Below are positions 51,970 through 60,258 of a stretch of DNA of 64,000 nt, in pieces (positions within the stretch are counted from its first letter, which is position 1; each line of letters begins with the position of its first letter). The notes under the pieces were generated by a model, which did not search any database, was not told the origin of the DNA, and saw only the letters and a program-made list of their open reading frames with translations. The stretch is from Actinoplanes sp. N902-109 (GTDB lineage Bacteria; Actinomycetota; Actinomycetes; Mycobacteriales; Micromonosporaceae), in assembly GCF_000389965.1 (NCBI RefSeq), contig NC_021191.1:3287501-3351500 (forward strand), written 5' to 3'. A program made the translations under genes and the position numbers.

Positions 51970-52290
51970 ATGAGAATCAAGAAGCGTGAGACTTCGATGC
52001 ATCCGGGGGACCCGTCGCGCCCACCGGCACTTCCCGCGGACCAGGTCGGCGTGGCTCAGCGGGTGATCGCCATGCACCGCGAGCACGAGAAGGCCGAGCA
52101 GAGCCGGCGCCGGCTCACCGAGGCCGGCATCCCGGCCGCGCCCACCCTCGCCGCCGGTCGCTACGACCTGCTCGTGGACGCCGAGCTGGCCGACCGTGCC
52201 GTGCGCGCCCTCGCTACGGGTGGGCACGCCGGGAATCAGCCGGCCGGGCCGGGCCGCGAGAAGCAGCCGGGCGACATGACAGTTGCGTGA
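51970..52290 (+). CDS. Hypothetical soluble protein
   Basis: 106 residues, ATG start after AGGAAGGAG. No signal peptide or membrane segment. Central helical part (QRVIAMHREHEKAEQSRRRLTEAG) is charged; residues 60-85 (AAGRYDLLVDAELADRAVRALATG) resemble a small alpha/beta unit. No family recognised. Its 3' end overlaps the TGACA direct repeat of the response-regulator promoter. Confidence 0.65.
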   Translation: MRIKKRETSMHPGDPSRPPALPADQVGVAQRVIAMHREHEKAEQSRRRLTEAGIPAAPTLAAGRYDLLVDAELADRAVRALATGGHAGNQPAGPGREKQPGDMTVA

Positions 52291-52294
52291 CAAA
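52277..52294 (+). promoter_or_regulatory. TGACA direct repeat upstream of the response-regulator operon
   Basis: TGACAGTTGCGTGACAAA, two TGACA units 11 bp apart, about 60 bases before the response-regulator start. An autoregulatory site is likely because OmpR-type regulators bind direct repeats with this phasing. Confidence 0.65.
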
Positions 52295-52351
52295 TTCCCT
52301 GCGGAGCGCAGCCGCCATGCCGGTCGGCGGCCGGCGGGGCATCATGCGGGT

Positions 52352-53023
52352 ATGGGCACCGTCTTGCTGATCGAGGACGACGACCGGATCCGGCTGTCGC
52401 TGGCCATGGCGTTGGAGGACGAGGGTTACACAGCGCACGCCGTGGCCACGGCGGAGGAGGGGCTGGCCGCGCAGCGGCGGCAACCCGCCGACACGGTGCT
52501 GGTGGACCTCATGCTGCCGGGCATGGACGGTTTTCAGTGCATCCGGGAGCTACGGCGTGACGACGACGTCCCGATCGTGGTCATCAGTGCCCGCGACGAC
52601 ACCCACGACATCGTCGCCGGGCTGGAGGCGGGCGCCGACGACTACATCGTCAAGCCGGTGGCGGTCAAGGAGCTCGCCGCCCGGTTGCGCGCCCTGCGCC
52701 GGCGTAGCCGGGTGGAGCCGCAGATCAGCACCATCACGTTCGGCGAGCTCGACATCCGCCCGGAGGCCGGGGAGGTGCTGTGCGGCGGGCGGCCGGTTGC
52801 GGTCACCCGTACCGAATTCCGCTTGTTGTGCGAACTTGCCGGCCATCCCGGGCAGGTGATGTCGCGCCAGCAGTTGCTGCAGCGCGTGTGGGGCTACGAG
52901 GTCGGTGACGAGCGGCTCGTGGACGTGCACGTCGGCCGGTTGCGGCAGAAGATCGAGCCGGACTCCGGCAACCCGCGGCATCTGGTCACCGTCCGCGGTC
53001 TCGGGTACAAGCTGCGCCGATGA
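52352..53023 (+). CDS. OmpR-family response regulator
   Basis: 223 residues from ATG 52352 (MGTVLLIEDDDRIRLSLAM); upstream extension would run through the promoter element. Receiver domain: acidic pair EDD, phosphoacceptor Asp in VLVDLMLPGMDG, switch Ser in VVISARDD and Lys in IVKPV. C-terminal winged helix with TRTEFRLLCELAGHPG, RVWGYE and VDVHVGRLRQKIE. Overlaps the kinase start by 4 bases. Kinase and lipoprotein follow, an arrangement recalling MtrAB-LpqB and CseABC systems for envelope stress. Confidence 0.95.
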   Translation: MGTVLLIEDDDRIRLSLAMALEDEGYTAHAVATAEEGLAAQRRQPADTVLVDLMLPGMDGFQCIRELRRDDDVPIVVISARDDTHDIVAGLEAGADDYIVKPVAVKELAARLRALRRRSRVEPQISTITFGELDIRPEAGEVLCGGRPVAVTRTEFRLLCELAGHPGQVMSRQQLLQRVWGYEVGDERLVDVHVGRLRQKIEPDSGNPRHLVTVRGLGYKLRR

Positions 53024-54378
53024 GGCGGATGGGACTGCGGGCCAAGGTCACCACCGCTTTCGCGATCGGCGCGCTGCTGCTGTCGACCTGCGTGACCCTG
53101 ATCTCGTACGAACTGAGCCGGCGCACCCTGTTCGGTGAGCGGGAGCGCACCGCCGTCCGGGCCGCCTACTTCGACGCCGCCGTGGTGGACGACGGCATCG
53201 ACGGGCAGGACCCCGACGTGCTGGCCGTGCTGCGCTCGCTGGACACCGGCAGTGACCGCTACGTCCTGCTGCAGCTGGACGGCACGTGGTATTCGCGCAG
53301 CGCCGACTTGACCGCCAGTGCCGCGGTCCCGGCGTCGCTGCAGGCGATGGCCGGACGGGGAGAGGCCGGGGCGCAGCGGGTGCGCCGCGACGGCGAGGCG
53401 GTGCTGGTGGTGGCCGTGCCGATCTCGTCGTCCGCGGTGTTCTACGAACTGGTGTCGCAGCGTGAACTGGAACGCACCCTGCAGCTGCTCGCGCTGGTGC
53501 TCACGGCCGTGGCCATCATGGTGGCCGCTGGTGGCGCGGCCGTGGGATGGTACGTGACCCGGTATGCCATGCGCCCGCTGACCGCGGTCGCCGGAACCGC
53601 ACGCGAGCTGGCCGGCGGCGACCTGCGCGCCCGGCTGGACCCCGATGCCGAACCGGACCTTGCCGAGCTGTCCACGTCGTTCAACCACATGGCCGACGAA
53701 CTCCATCGCAGACTGGAACGGGACCGGCGGTTCGCCGCCGACGTCAGTCACGAACTGCGCTCGCCGCTGCAGACCCTGTCGGCGGCGGCCAGCGTGATCG
53801 ACCGCCGCCGCGACGGGCTCGACGAGCGTGCCGCAGCGGCGGTCGGGCTGATCACCGAGGAGATCGACCGGTTCCAGACGCTGGTGGACGACCTGCTGGA
53901 GCTGGCCCGCAGCGATCAGCCCGCCCACCGGGAACCCACCGGCATGCCCGAGCTGGTGACCAAGGTGCTGCGCCGGCGAGGACTACCGCCGGAGTTGCTG
54001 GTGGTGCCGCCCGGCACCCCCGCGATCTGGCACGTCGACCGCCGCCGCGTGGAGCAGGCCCTGGGCAACCTGGTGGACAACGCGCAGCGCTACGGCGACC
54101 GGATCGTGGCGGTCCGGATCGGCGCGGCCGATGACGGGCGCTGCTTCCTCGAAGTTGACGACTGCGGTCCCGGTGTGGCGGAAGACCAGCGCCAAGCCAT
54201 CTTCGACCGGTTCGTCCGCGGGCCGGCCGCGCACGCCCGTGGCGGCGGTGACGGCACCGGGCTCGGTCTGTCGATCGTGGCGCAGCACGCCTTGGCTCAC
54301 GACGGGCTGGCCGAGGTGGTCGACCGCCCCGGCGGCGGTGCCCGGTTCCGGATCGAACTGTCCGGGTGCCTGCCATGA
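53020..54378 (+). CDS. Membrane sensor histidine kinase
   Basis: 452 residues. TM1 at about 10-30 (AKVTTAFAIGALLLSTCVTLIS), an extracytoplasmic sensor of about 120 residues, TM2 at about 153-173, HAMP at about 175-230, HisKA with VSHELRSPLQ (His about 243), and HATPase with GNLVDNAQRYGD, DCGPGVA and GTGLGLSIV. Coupled to the response regulator by an ATGA overlap and to the GerMN lipoprotein by another. It is the cognate partner of the upstream regulator; the signal is probably cell-envelope related, judged from the lipoprotein and neighbours. Confidence 0.95.
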   Translation: MRRMGLRAKVTTAFAIGALLLSTCVTLISYELSRRTLFGERERTAVRAAYFDAAVVDDGIDGQDPDVLAVLRSLDTGSDRYVLLQLDGTWYSRSADLTASAAVPASLQAMAGRGEAGAQRVRRDGEAVLVVAVPISSSAVFYELVSQRELERTLQLLALVLTAVAIMVAAGGAAVGWYVTRYAMRPLTAVAGTARELAGGDLRARLDPDAEPDLAELSTSFNHMADELHRRLERDRRFAADVSHELRSPLQTLSAAASVIDRRRDGLDERAAAAVGLITEEIDRFQTLVDDLLELARSDQPAHREPTGMPELVTKVLRRRGLPPELLVVPPGTPAIWHVDRRRVEQALGNLVDNAQRYGDRIVAVRIGAADDGRCFLEVDDCGPGVAEDQRQAIFDRFVRGPAAHARGGGDGTGLGLSIVAQHALAHDGLAEVVDRPGGGARFRIELSGCLP

Positions 54379-54944
54379 ACCGTGCCATCGGGCTGGGCCT
54401 GGCCGCCGCGCTGATGGCGCTGAGCGGCGCATGCGGAGTTCCCGCGCAGCACGAGGCGCACGCCGTGGACCTGCCGCGGCGGCCGCTGACCACCCCCGCA
54501 CCCGATGTCACCGCCGGTCGGCCGGGTGAGGTGGCCGAAGTGCTCTGCCTGGCCCGGGACACCCACCTGGTGCAGGTGGTGCGCCGCATCGACACCGCAC
54601 CGGGCGTTCAGCAGCAGCTCGACCACCTGCTCGCCGGTCCGACGGACGCCGAGCGCAACAGGGGCATCACCACCGGGCTGACCGGGCTGACCCTGCGGGG
54701 CGCACTGCCGCGCGGATCTGACGAGGCGCAGGTCGAGGTCACCGAGGCCGACGAGAACAACGCCCGCAGCGACGAGTCCCTGGCCTACGGGCAGATCGTC
54801 TGCACGCTGACCTCCCGCGCCGAGGTCAGCTCGGTGGTGTTCACCCGCGACGGCGAACGCCTCGAAGTGCCCCGCGCCGACGGGTCACTGTCGCGGGGAC
54901 CGCTGTTCAGCAGCGACTACGCCGCGCTGATCGGCCCGGCGTGA
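54375..54944 (+). CDS. GerMN-domain lipoprotein
   Basis: 189 residues from ATG 54375, overlapping the kinase stop (ATGA). Signal peptide with lipobox LSGAC (Cys about residue 20), so anchored outside the membrane. The body has the GerMN/sporulation-spore-germination domain pattern (VQQQLDHLLAGPTDAERNRG, then a TSR/AEVSSVVF segment). Related domains occur in LpqB, which modulates the MtrAB kinase. A role as accessory sensor or modulator of the adjacent kinase is inferred from the operon. Confidence 0.85.
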   Translation: MNRAIGLGLAAALMALSGACGVPAQHEAHAVDLPRRPLTTPAPDVTAGRPGEVAEVLCLARDTHLVQVVRRIDTAPGVQQQLDHLLAGPTDAERNRGITTGLTGLTLRGALPRGSDEAQVEVTEADENNARSDESLAYGQIVCTLTSRAEVSSVVFTRDGERLEVPRADGSLSRGPLFSSDYAALIGPA

Positions 54945-55183
54945 GCCGGCTCTGTCGCGCAGTCGTCATGCACCCGCGGAGCACGGCCGTCGCTCCCGCA
55001 TCGAGGACGGCGACCAGCGCGTCAATCGGCGGACGGGCGGAGGTGTGCGGCGGCCCCGGCCCGGGATGTGACGTCGGCAGCGATTAGAACCTTGCGGCCG
55101 GCGTACGGCTGGTAGCGCTGCGAACCGGCCAGATCGGCGTCCTCCAGCACGAAGGTCCGGGGCCGCCCTCGGCTCGGGCCGGC

Positions 55184-55392
55184 TCACATGGCCTCCTTGA
55201 TCCCGCGTCTGATCAGCCAGGCGTTGAACGGGTACGCGGTGAGGAAGCCCGCACGACAACCCCCGCATCGGGGCGATGGCGAAGTACTGGAAGACGATCC
55301 CCAGGGCCAGGGCCAGGACGTAGTCGCCGATGAACTCGGCCCAGATCGCCTGCCTGGCGATGGTGATGCCGAGCAGGAAGAGCGCAGGCGCC
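55184..55392 (-). pseudogene. Decayed DUF4396-like membrane-protein gene
   Basis: Reading right to left, one frame gives FLLGITIARQAIWAEFIGDY and LALGIVFQYFAIAPMRG, then the frame changes near 55260 and continues as GFLTAYPFNAWLIRRGIKEAM followed by TGA at 55184. These two blocks match the middle and end of DUF4396-type membrane proteins, but the segment that should lie between them, several tens of residues, is missing and the start is absent. Frameshift plus internal deletion: not functional. Confidence 0.65.
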
Positions 55393-55442
55393 TACCCGCG
55401 ACGAGCGTCCCTACTCATCGCGGCCGGGAGTGGCGAGGCGAA

Positions 55443-55457
55443 GTCATCGGACTGTCA
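55443..55457 (-). promoter_or_regulatory. TGAC-N7-TGAC direct repeat upstream of the BON gene
   Basis: Minus strand TGACAGTCCGATGAC, two TGAC units 11 bp apart, about 75 bases before the BON-domain gene. Opposite orientation to the copies at 51375 and 52277. Confidence 0.5.
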
Positions 55458-55532
55458 TGCGCTCGCGTACCCGCTGCCACACCGGGTGCGCAGGGTGGTG
55501 GCTGAAGCAGACTCTCGACGGCAGGAGCTGAC

Positions 55533-55871
55533 ATGTACTACTGGTGGTACGCCGACTGGTACGACGGCCTGTCCTACCAGGGCCGTTCCGGCGCGCCGGG
55601 GGCCACGCACCGGGACGGGAACGCCGGGGAAGCGCAGGCGCTCACACCGGATCGACGGCTGCTGCAAGCGGTGGCCGACGCGCTGTTCGACGAGGCGGCG
55701 GTGGCCGGCGGCACCATCGACGTGAGCGTGCAGAACGGCGTGGTCATTCTCGACGGCGAGGTGTGCTCCGAGGCGACGCGCCGGGCGGCGGTGGCCACTG
55801 CCTGGTCGGTTCCGGGCGTGCGGGACGTCTGCGCCGTGCTGGACGTCAGCCGCAAGCGCCGCCGTCGCTGA
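55533..55871 (+). CDS. BON-domain protein
   Basis: 112 residues, ATG start after GGCAGGAG. Aromatic N-terminus (MYYWWYADWYDG) followed by a single BON domain at residues 42-105 (LLQAVADALFDEAAVAGG, IDVSVQNGVVILDGEV, ATAWSVPGVRDVCAVLDV). No signal peptide. BON domains bind phospholipid surfaces or act in osmotic-stress proteins such as OsmY. The direct repeat upstream suggests control by the nearby two-component system. Confidence 0.85.
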   Translation: MYYWWYADWYDGLSYQGRSGAPGATHRDGNAGEAQALTPDRRLLQAVADALFDEAAVAGGTIDVSVQNGVVILDGEVCSEATRRAAVATAWSVPGVRDVCAVLDVSRKRRRR

Positions 55872-56067
55872 GCCCGTGTGTCTGCTCCGGGTGTCCGCTC
55901 CGGGCGGTGCGAGCCGCCAGCCCGCAGCCCGTCGTTGACCAGCCACTGTTTCACGGGATGGCAAGACCTCGCGAGCCGAGCTGATTCACCGGCTGGTCAC
56001 TGTTCGTCAACAAGGCGCACTTAGCGTCGGGTACGCACGGGACAGAGACCGTTCTCCAGGAGGACAC

Positions 56068-57276
56068 ATGAAGGCCGTCGTTTTCCACGCGGTAGGGGAC
56101 ATCCGTCTCGAGGAGGTGCCCGACCCGGTCCTGAAAGATCCGACCGACGCGATCGTGCGGTTGACCTCGTCGGCCATCTGCGGGACGGATCTGCACTTCG
56201 TCCGGGGAACCTTTGCCGGATTCGTGGCGGGCCAGATCCTCGGTCACGAGGGGGTCGGCATTGTCGAGGGTGTCGGCGCCCAGGTGAGGAACATCAAGGT
56301 GGGCCGGCGGGTGGTCATCCCGTCCACCGTCGGCTGCGGGAACTGTCAGTTCTGCGCCCGGGAGCTGTACGCCCAGTGTGACAACGCGAACCCGGCGGGC
56401 AAGCTGGCCGGCACCGTCTTCTACGGAGGTCCCGAAGCCACCGGCAATCTTCCCGGCTTCCAGGCGCAGAAGGCGCGGGTGCTGTGGGCCGACGTCAACC
56501 TGGTCCCCGTTCCGGACGGTATCACCGACGATCAGGCGATCCTGGTCAGCGACATCCTGACCACCGCGTGGTTCGGCACCGAGCTGGCCGAGGTGGGCGA
56601 GGGCGACGACGTACTCGTCTTCGGCTGCGGGCCGGTCGGACAGCTCGCGATCGCCTGCGCGAAGCTCAGGGGCGCCCGGGTCATCGCGGTCGACCGGCTC
56701 GCTGACCGGCTCGAGGTGGCGCGGCGGCAGGGCGCGGACGTCATCGACTTCGACGCGGAGAAGGTTCCCGAAGCGGTGCTCCGGCTCACCAACGGCGACG
56801 GAGCGTCGAAGGTCATCGACCTGGTGGGTGTGGATGCCATGGTCCCGCAGCGGGGGCCGGGCGTTCCCGACCGTGCCGAGCGCAAGGAGATCGACCGGGA
56901 GCGGAAGGCGGCGACGCCGGACGCGCACCAGCAAGGGGACCACTGGGTGGCCGGCGACAATCCGACCCAGGTTCTCAGCTGGTCCGTGGAGTGCGTGGCC
57001 AAGGCGGGCACCATCGCAATCGTCGGGGTCTACCCGCCCACGATCGACGCCTATCCCATCGGCGCCGCGATCAACAAGAACCTGACGATCCGGATGGGCG
57101 TCTGCAACCACCGGCGCTACGTCGACGAGATGTTCGAACTCATCCTCGCCGGCCGGCTCGACCCCAGCACGATCATCACGCAGGACGAGCCGATCACTGA
57201 CGTCATCGCGGCGTACGAGGCTTTTGACGAGCGCCGGCAGGGATGGATGAAGGTGGAGCTGGAGCCTGCGGAATAG
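56068..57276 (+). CDS. Zinc-dependent alcohol/formaldehyde dehydrogenase (MDR family, FdhA-like)
   Basis: 402 residues, ATG after CCAGGAGG. Catalytic zinc ligands in AICGTDLHFVRG and GHEGVGIV, structural zinc cluster CGNCQFCARELYAQC, NAD loop VFGCGPVGQLAI. The inserted segment around residues 255-305 (DRAERKEIDRERKAATPDAH) is typical of glutathione-independent formaldehyde-dehydrogenase-like MDR proteins. The following gene belongs to the glutathione-dependent formaldehyde-activating (GFA) superfamily, so aldehyde detoxification is a reasonable shared theme, but the substrate cannot be fixed from sequence. Confidence 0.88.
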   Translation: MKAVVFHAVGDIRLEEVPDPVLKDPTDAIVRLTSSAICGTDLHFVRGTFAGFVAGQILGHEGVGIVEGVGAQVRNIKVGRRVVIPSTVGCGNCQFCARELYAQCDNANPAGKLAGTVFYGGPEATGNLPGFQAQKARVLWADVNLVPVPDGITDDQAILVSDILTTAWFGTELAEVGEGDDVLVFGCGPVGQLAIACAKLRGARVIAVDRLADRLEVARRQGADVIDFDAEKVPEAVLRLTNGDGASKVIDLVGVDAMVPQRGPGVPDRAERKEIDRERKAATPDAHQQGDHWVAGDNPTQVLSWSVECVAKAGTIAIVGVYPPTIDAYPIGAAINKNLTIRMGVCNHRRYVDEMFELILAGRLDPSTIITQDEPITDVIAAYEAFDERRQGWMKVELEPAE

Positions 57277-57426
57277 GCCGCGTACCCGTACCACGGCGAC
57301 CACCGCGGGCGGGGAGTTCAGTGCTTGTCAACTGAGCCTGGTTACTGTCACGTCCGTGGCGGACGCGGTCCGCGTCAAGGCCGTTCTCGATCGGCCGCTG
57401 CCTGAACCGTCCGGAATGGAGCTGGG

Positions 57427-57882
57427 ATGAGCAAGAGACACACCGGTCGCTGCGCCTGCGGCGCGGTGACGTACGGGTTCGACGACCCTCCCTCGTTCGT
57501 CGCCAACTGCCACTGCACGGACTGCAAACGGGCGTCCGGTGGCGAGATGGCAACCTTCGGGCTGGTGGCGGGGTCCGACTTCACGGTCAGCGGCGAGACC
57601 ACGGGCTTCCCGTACCCGGCGAACACCGAGACCTGCGCCGGCAACGGCCTCACCCGCGTGTTCTGTGTGGCCTGCGGTTCCCGGGTCTACACCGCGGATC
57701 TGGCCGACTTCCCGGGCGGGGTCTTCGTCCAGGAGGGCACCCTCGACAACCTCGACGGGTGGTTCGCGCCGCAGGCCGAGATCTACACGTGGAGCCGCCA
57801 GCCGTGGATGCCGGCGCTGGACGTCCCGCAGTACGACCACGGCGTCGTCGCGGCAGCGGTTTCCGGCGAGGTGAGGAACTGA
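57427..57882 (+). CDS. GFA/CENP-V-fold zinc protein
   Basis: 151 residues, ATG start. Zinc-binding cysteines in the family pattern: GRCACGAVTYGF, CHCTDCKRASGG and FCVACGSRVY. The family includes glutathione-dependent formaldehyde-activating enzyme Gfa and many uncharacterised proteins; few actinomycetes use glutathione, so the true thiol partner is unknown. It lies 150 bases after the MDR dehydrogenase. Its 3' end abuts the broken end of the minus-strand MFS remnant, which suggests a recombination junction just after its stop. Confidence 0.85.
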   Translation: MSKRHTGRCACGAVTYGFDDPPSFVANCHCTDCKRASGGEMATFGLVAGSDFTVSGETTGFPYPANTETCAGNGLTRVFCVACGSRVYTADLADFPGGVFVQEGTLDNLDGWFAPQAEIYTWSRQPWMPALDVPQYDHGVVAAAVSGEVRN

Positions 57883-57886
57883 GCGA

Positions 57887-58820
57887 CGGTGCCGACCTGG
57901 CCCAGACGGTGGACAGCGTGCCCCACCCCGCGTCCAGGGTGATCGAGCCGCCGATCGCACCCAGCGAGTTGGCCAGGTTGAGTGCGGCCAGATTGAGCGC
58001 GCCCATCAGGGTCGGTACGTCCGGCGCCGATCGGGTCAGGCGCACCTGGATGGTGGGGATGGCGAACATCATGGTGGCACCCACACCGAATAGGGCAGGG
58101 AACAGGATCACCAGGTTGCTGCCGGCGCTGCCGATCACGACCAGGAGCACCAGGGCGCCGGCGAACCCGGTCACCAGCCCCCTGCTCCCGTGCCGGTCGG
58201 CGACCCGGCCCCCGAGGTAGTTGCCGGCAGCCATGCCAACACCGAAGACCCCGAGGGCGTACGGGATGACCGAGGCGCTGCGCTGCGCCGCGTCAGTGAT
58301 GAAGGGGCCGATGAACGTGTATACGGCGAAGATGCTCGAGATACCTAGTGCGGCGACGATGACCATCAGCCACACGTTCAGCCGGCGAAGAGCGCCCAGT
58401 TCGCTGGTCACCGGCCCGCCGCGCAGGTCGCCGGTGCGCGGGAGCCAGGCGAACAGGGCGAGGACGGCCACAGCACCGATCCCGAAGACGGTCCAGTAGG
58501 TGACCCACCGGCCCGCCTCCTGTCCGATGAGAGTGCCCAGCGGGGAACCGGCGACGGTGAGGCCGCCCATCACGGTGGCGAACGCCTTGCCGCCCCTGCC
58601 CGGCCCGTAGACGTATGCCGCGACCACGGCTCCGGCCCCGAAGTAGGCACCCTGCACGCTGCCGGTGAGGAACCGGAAGATGATGAGCATGGCGATGTTG
58701 GGTGCGATGGCCGACAGCGCGTTGCCCAGCAGGAACAGCGCCCCTTTTACCGGGCGGCCCGGGCCGGGTCCGGTGCCCATGACGGCGATGAGCGTGAGCG
58801 CCGTCGGTTCGAGCCGGGGC
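57887..58820 (-). pseudogene. Truncated MFS drug/sugar-type transporter gene
   Basis: On the minus strand the frame encodes about ten transmembrane segments of an AraJ/YdhP-type MFS transporter (FLLGNALSAIAPNIAMLIIF, GAYFGAGAVVAAYVYGPGRG, GALNLAALNLANSLGAIGG). Both ends are missing. Upstream of the second or third helix the sequence (AADRHLRSAAPLARDS) is unrelated. Downstream, after AGWGTLSTVW, the frame runs antisense into the GFA gene as arginine-rich nonsense. No start with a ribosome site is seen. The open frame is kept, but the protein would lack its first and last helices. Confidence 0.7.
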
Positions 58821-59004
58821 AGCCGGGAGTCGCGCGCGAGCGGTGCGGCCGAGCGGAGGTGACGGTCCGCCGCCCCGAGCGCAGCCTTTGCCATGGCGTG
58901 CCGTCCGGCCAGGATCAATGCGGAGCAGGTCTGCACGGGATCGGCGAGCGGACCGGCAGCCCACCTGATCGCGGTCGGCCCCGGCCGGGGCGACGGGACC
59001 TGTG

Positions 59005-59130
59005 AGCTCGCGCCGGCCGCCGCCGGCGAGGTGCACAACACCATCACCAAGGTCTCGTTCGACGACGTCGACGAGAACCTCGAGAAGGTCGCTCACGGCA
59101 ACGTCATCGGCCGCCGGGTCGCCGGTTCAT
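59005..59130 (+). pseudogene. C-terminal remnant of an MDR alcohol dehydrogenase
   Basis: About 40 codons read AAAGEVHNTITKVSFDDVDE then NLEKVAHGNVIGRRV, the usual final beta-alpha segment of zinc alcohol dehydrogenases or quinone reductases. Nothing before it resembles the rest of such an enzyme. It adjoins the broken MFS gene, so both appear to come from the same deletion event. Confidence 0.6.
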
Positions 59131-59211
59131 TAGCCGTCAACTCGTCATTTCTATGGTCGAACGACAGATGCGACGCAACCCTCGGAGGGGCGGAAGAAAG
59201 TGGAAGAAGTG

Positions 59212-60063
59212 ATGTCGGCAAAGATGTCTCGTCGCGGCCTCATCGCGGCAGCGGGGGCAGGGGCGGCGCTCTCCGTGACGGCGGCGTGCACCTCGGACTC
59301 CGGCTCGGATGCGGATGCGGATGCGGCGCCGGCGACGACCGGGCCGGCCGCTCCCGGTGACCGCAACTCCCGGCCCGTGGGTCTGCGCCTGCAGGGTATG
59401 CAGCACGTCGGTCTGACCGTGGACGACATGGAGCGTGCGTTCGAGTTCTACACCGAGGTGCTGGGTGGCACCGAGGTGCTGCGCGACGGTGACTTCCAGG
59501 GCCCGGTGGTGCACAACACGATCATGACCGACCAGGAGATCATCGCGGCCGAGCGCAAGATCGATCCACAGTCGATCGGCGTGGCCGACCTGGAGAGCGG
59601 CCGGCAGCGGCTGGACGTGCGGTTCGTACGGTTCGACAACATCGTTCTCGAGCTGCTGCAGTACCGCGATTCCGCGCAACCGCAGGGTACCGGGGAGAGC
59701 TGGGCGGAACCGCGGGACCGGATGAGCCCGGCGTACCCGCGGTCGATGCACTTCTGCTTCTACATCCGCGACGACGTGGATGCCAACAAGTTCATCGCCG
59801 ATCTCGAGGCGGAGAGCGCTCGGCGCGGCATGACCCAGGTGAAGGCCAACCGGACGGTGCGGGTGCGGACCGAGCAGGCGCGGCTGGCTGCCCCACGCAG
59901 CTCCAACACCAACCCCATCCACCAGGGTGCGTCGAACGGCTGGACGTTCATCTACTGCAAGGGCCCCGAGGGCGAGCAGCTCGAGTTCGTCCAGGTCGGC
60001 GACCCGGTCAAGCAGGTCTTTGCCCGGGCACAGGAACAGCACGCGGCCAAGATGTCCCAGTGA
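59212..60063 (+). CDS. Exported VOC-family (glyoxalase-fold) lipoprotein
   Basis: 283 residues from ATG 59212; GTG 59200 also possible. The signal sequence has a twin-arginine-like SRRGLIAAAGAGAA and a lipobox VTAAC, so it should be exported folded and lipid-anchored. A disordered acidic linker (SDSGSDADADAAP) follows. Residues 65-275 form a vicinal-oxygen-chelate domain: QHVGLTVDDMERAFEFYTEV, MHFCFYIRDDV and EGEQLEFVQVGD supply the likely His/His/Glu metal ligands. VOC members include dioxygenases, glyoxalases and antibiotic-binding proteins. A substrate cannot be assigned. Ends at a strong hairpin. Confidence 0.85.
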   Translation: MSAKMSRRGLIAAAGAGAALSVTAACTSDSGSDADADAAPATTGPAAPGDRNSRPVGLRLQGMQHVGLTVDDMERAFEFYTEVLGGTEVLRDGDFQGPVVHNTIMTDQEIIAAERKIDPQSIGVADLESGRQRLDVRFVRFDNIVLELLQYRDSAQPQGTGESWAEPRDRMSPAYPRSMHFCFYIRDDVDANKFIADLEAESARRGMTQVKANRTVRVRTEQARLAAPRSSNTNPIHQGASNGWTFIYCKGPEGEQLEFVQVGDPVKQVFARAQEQHAAKMSQ

Positions 60064-60068
60064 GGTGG

Positions 60069-60110
60069 CCCGGGTTCGGACGTCGCCGACCGGTGACGTC
60101 CGAACCCGGG
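60069..60110. terminator. Strong hairpin terminator after the VOC gene
   Basis: A 16-bp perfect inverted repeat (60069-60084 with 60095-60110) around a 10-base loop, 6 bases after the stop. Next gene is in the same direction, so it insulates the antiporter gene. Confidence 0.88.
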
Positions 60111-60258
60111 ATCATCGGCGAGCAGCGCGAGCAGGTACGTCTGCTGCCTCGGGCCGGGGTCGCGTCAACACATCGTTCAGTGACCCGTTCTATCGTTGCC
60201 GCGGATCGCCGGGTCACCCGGTTGCGAGTGCCGCCTGGCTCTCATGGAGGACGAGTCG

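Larger units (their letters stand above)
54945..55532. other. Intergenic region with gene remnants
   Basis: Nearly 590 bases with no intact gene. The right half holds a decayed minus-strand DUF4396-like gene (55184-55392). To its left, the minus strand between about 55180 and 55030 reads a protein-like RTFVLEDADLAGSQRYQPYAG before a stop, a possible further remnant I cannot assign. A TGAC direct repeat lies at 55443-55457. Confidence 0.5.

Noticed and set aside
51397..52293. 298-codon minus-strand protein covering the SPW gene and beyond
   Set aside because: Only the last 130 codons resemble a protein (SPW repeats) and have a ribosome site at 51789. The rest is antisense to the 106-residue ORF and promoter.
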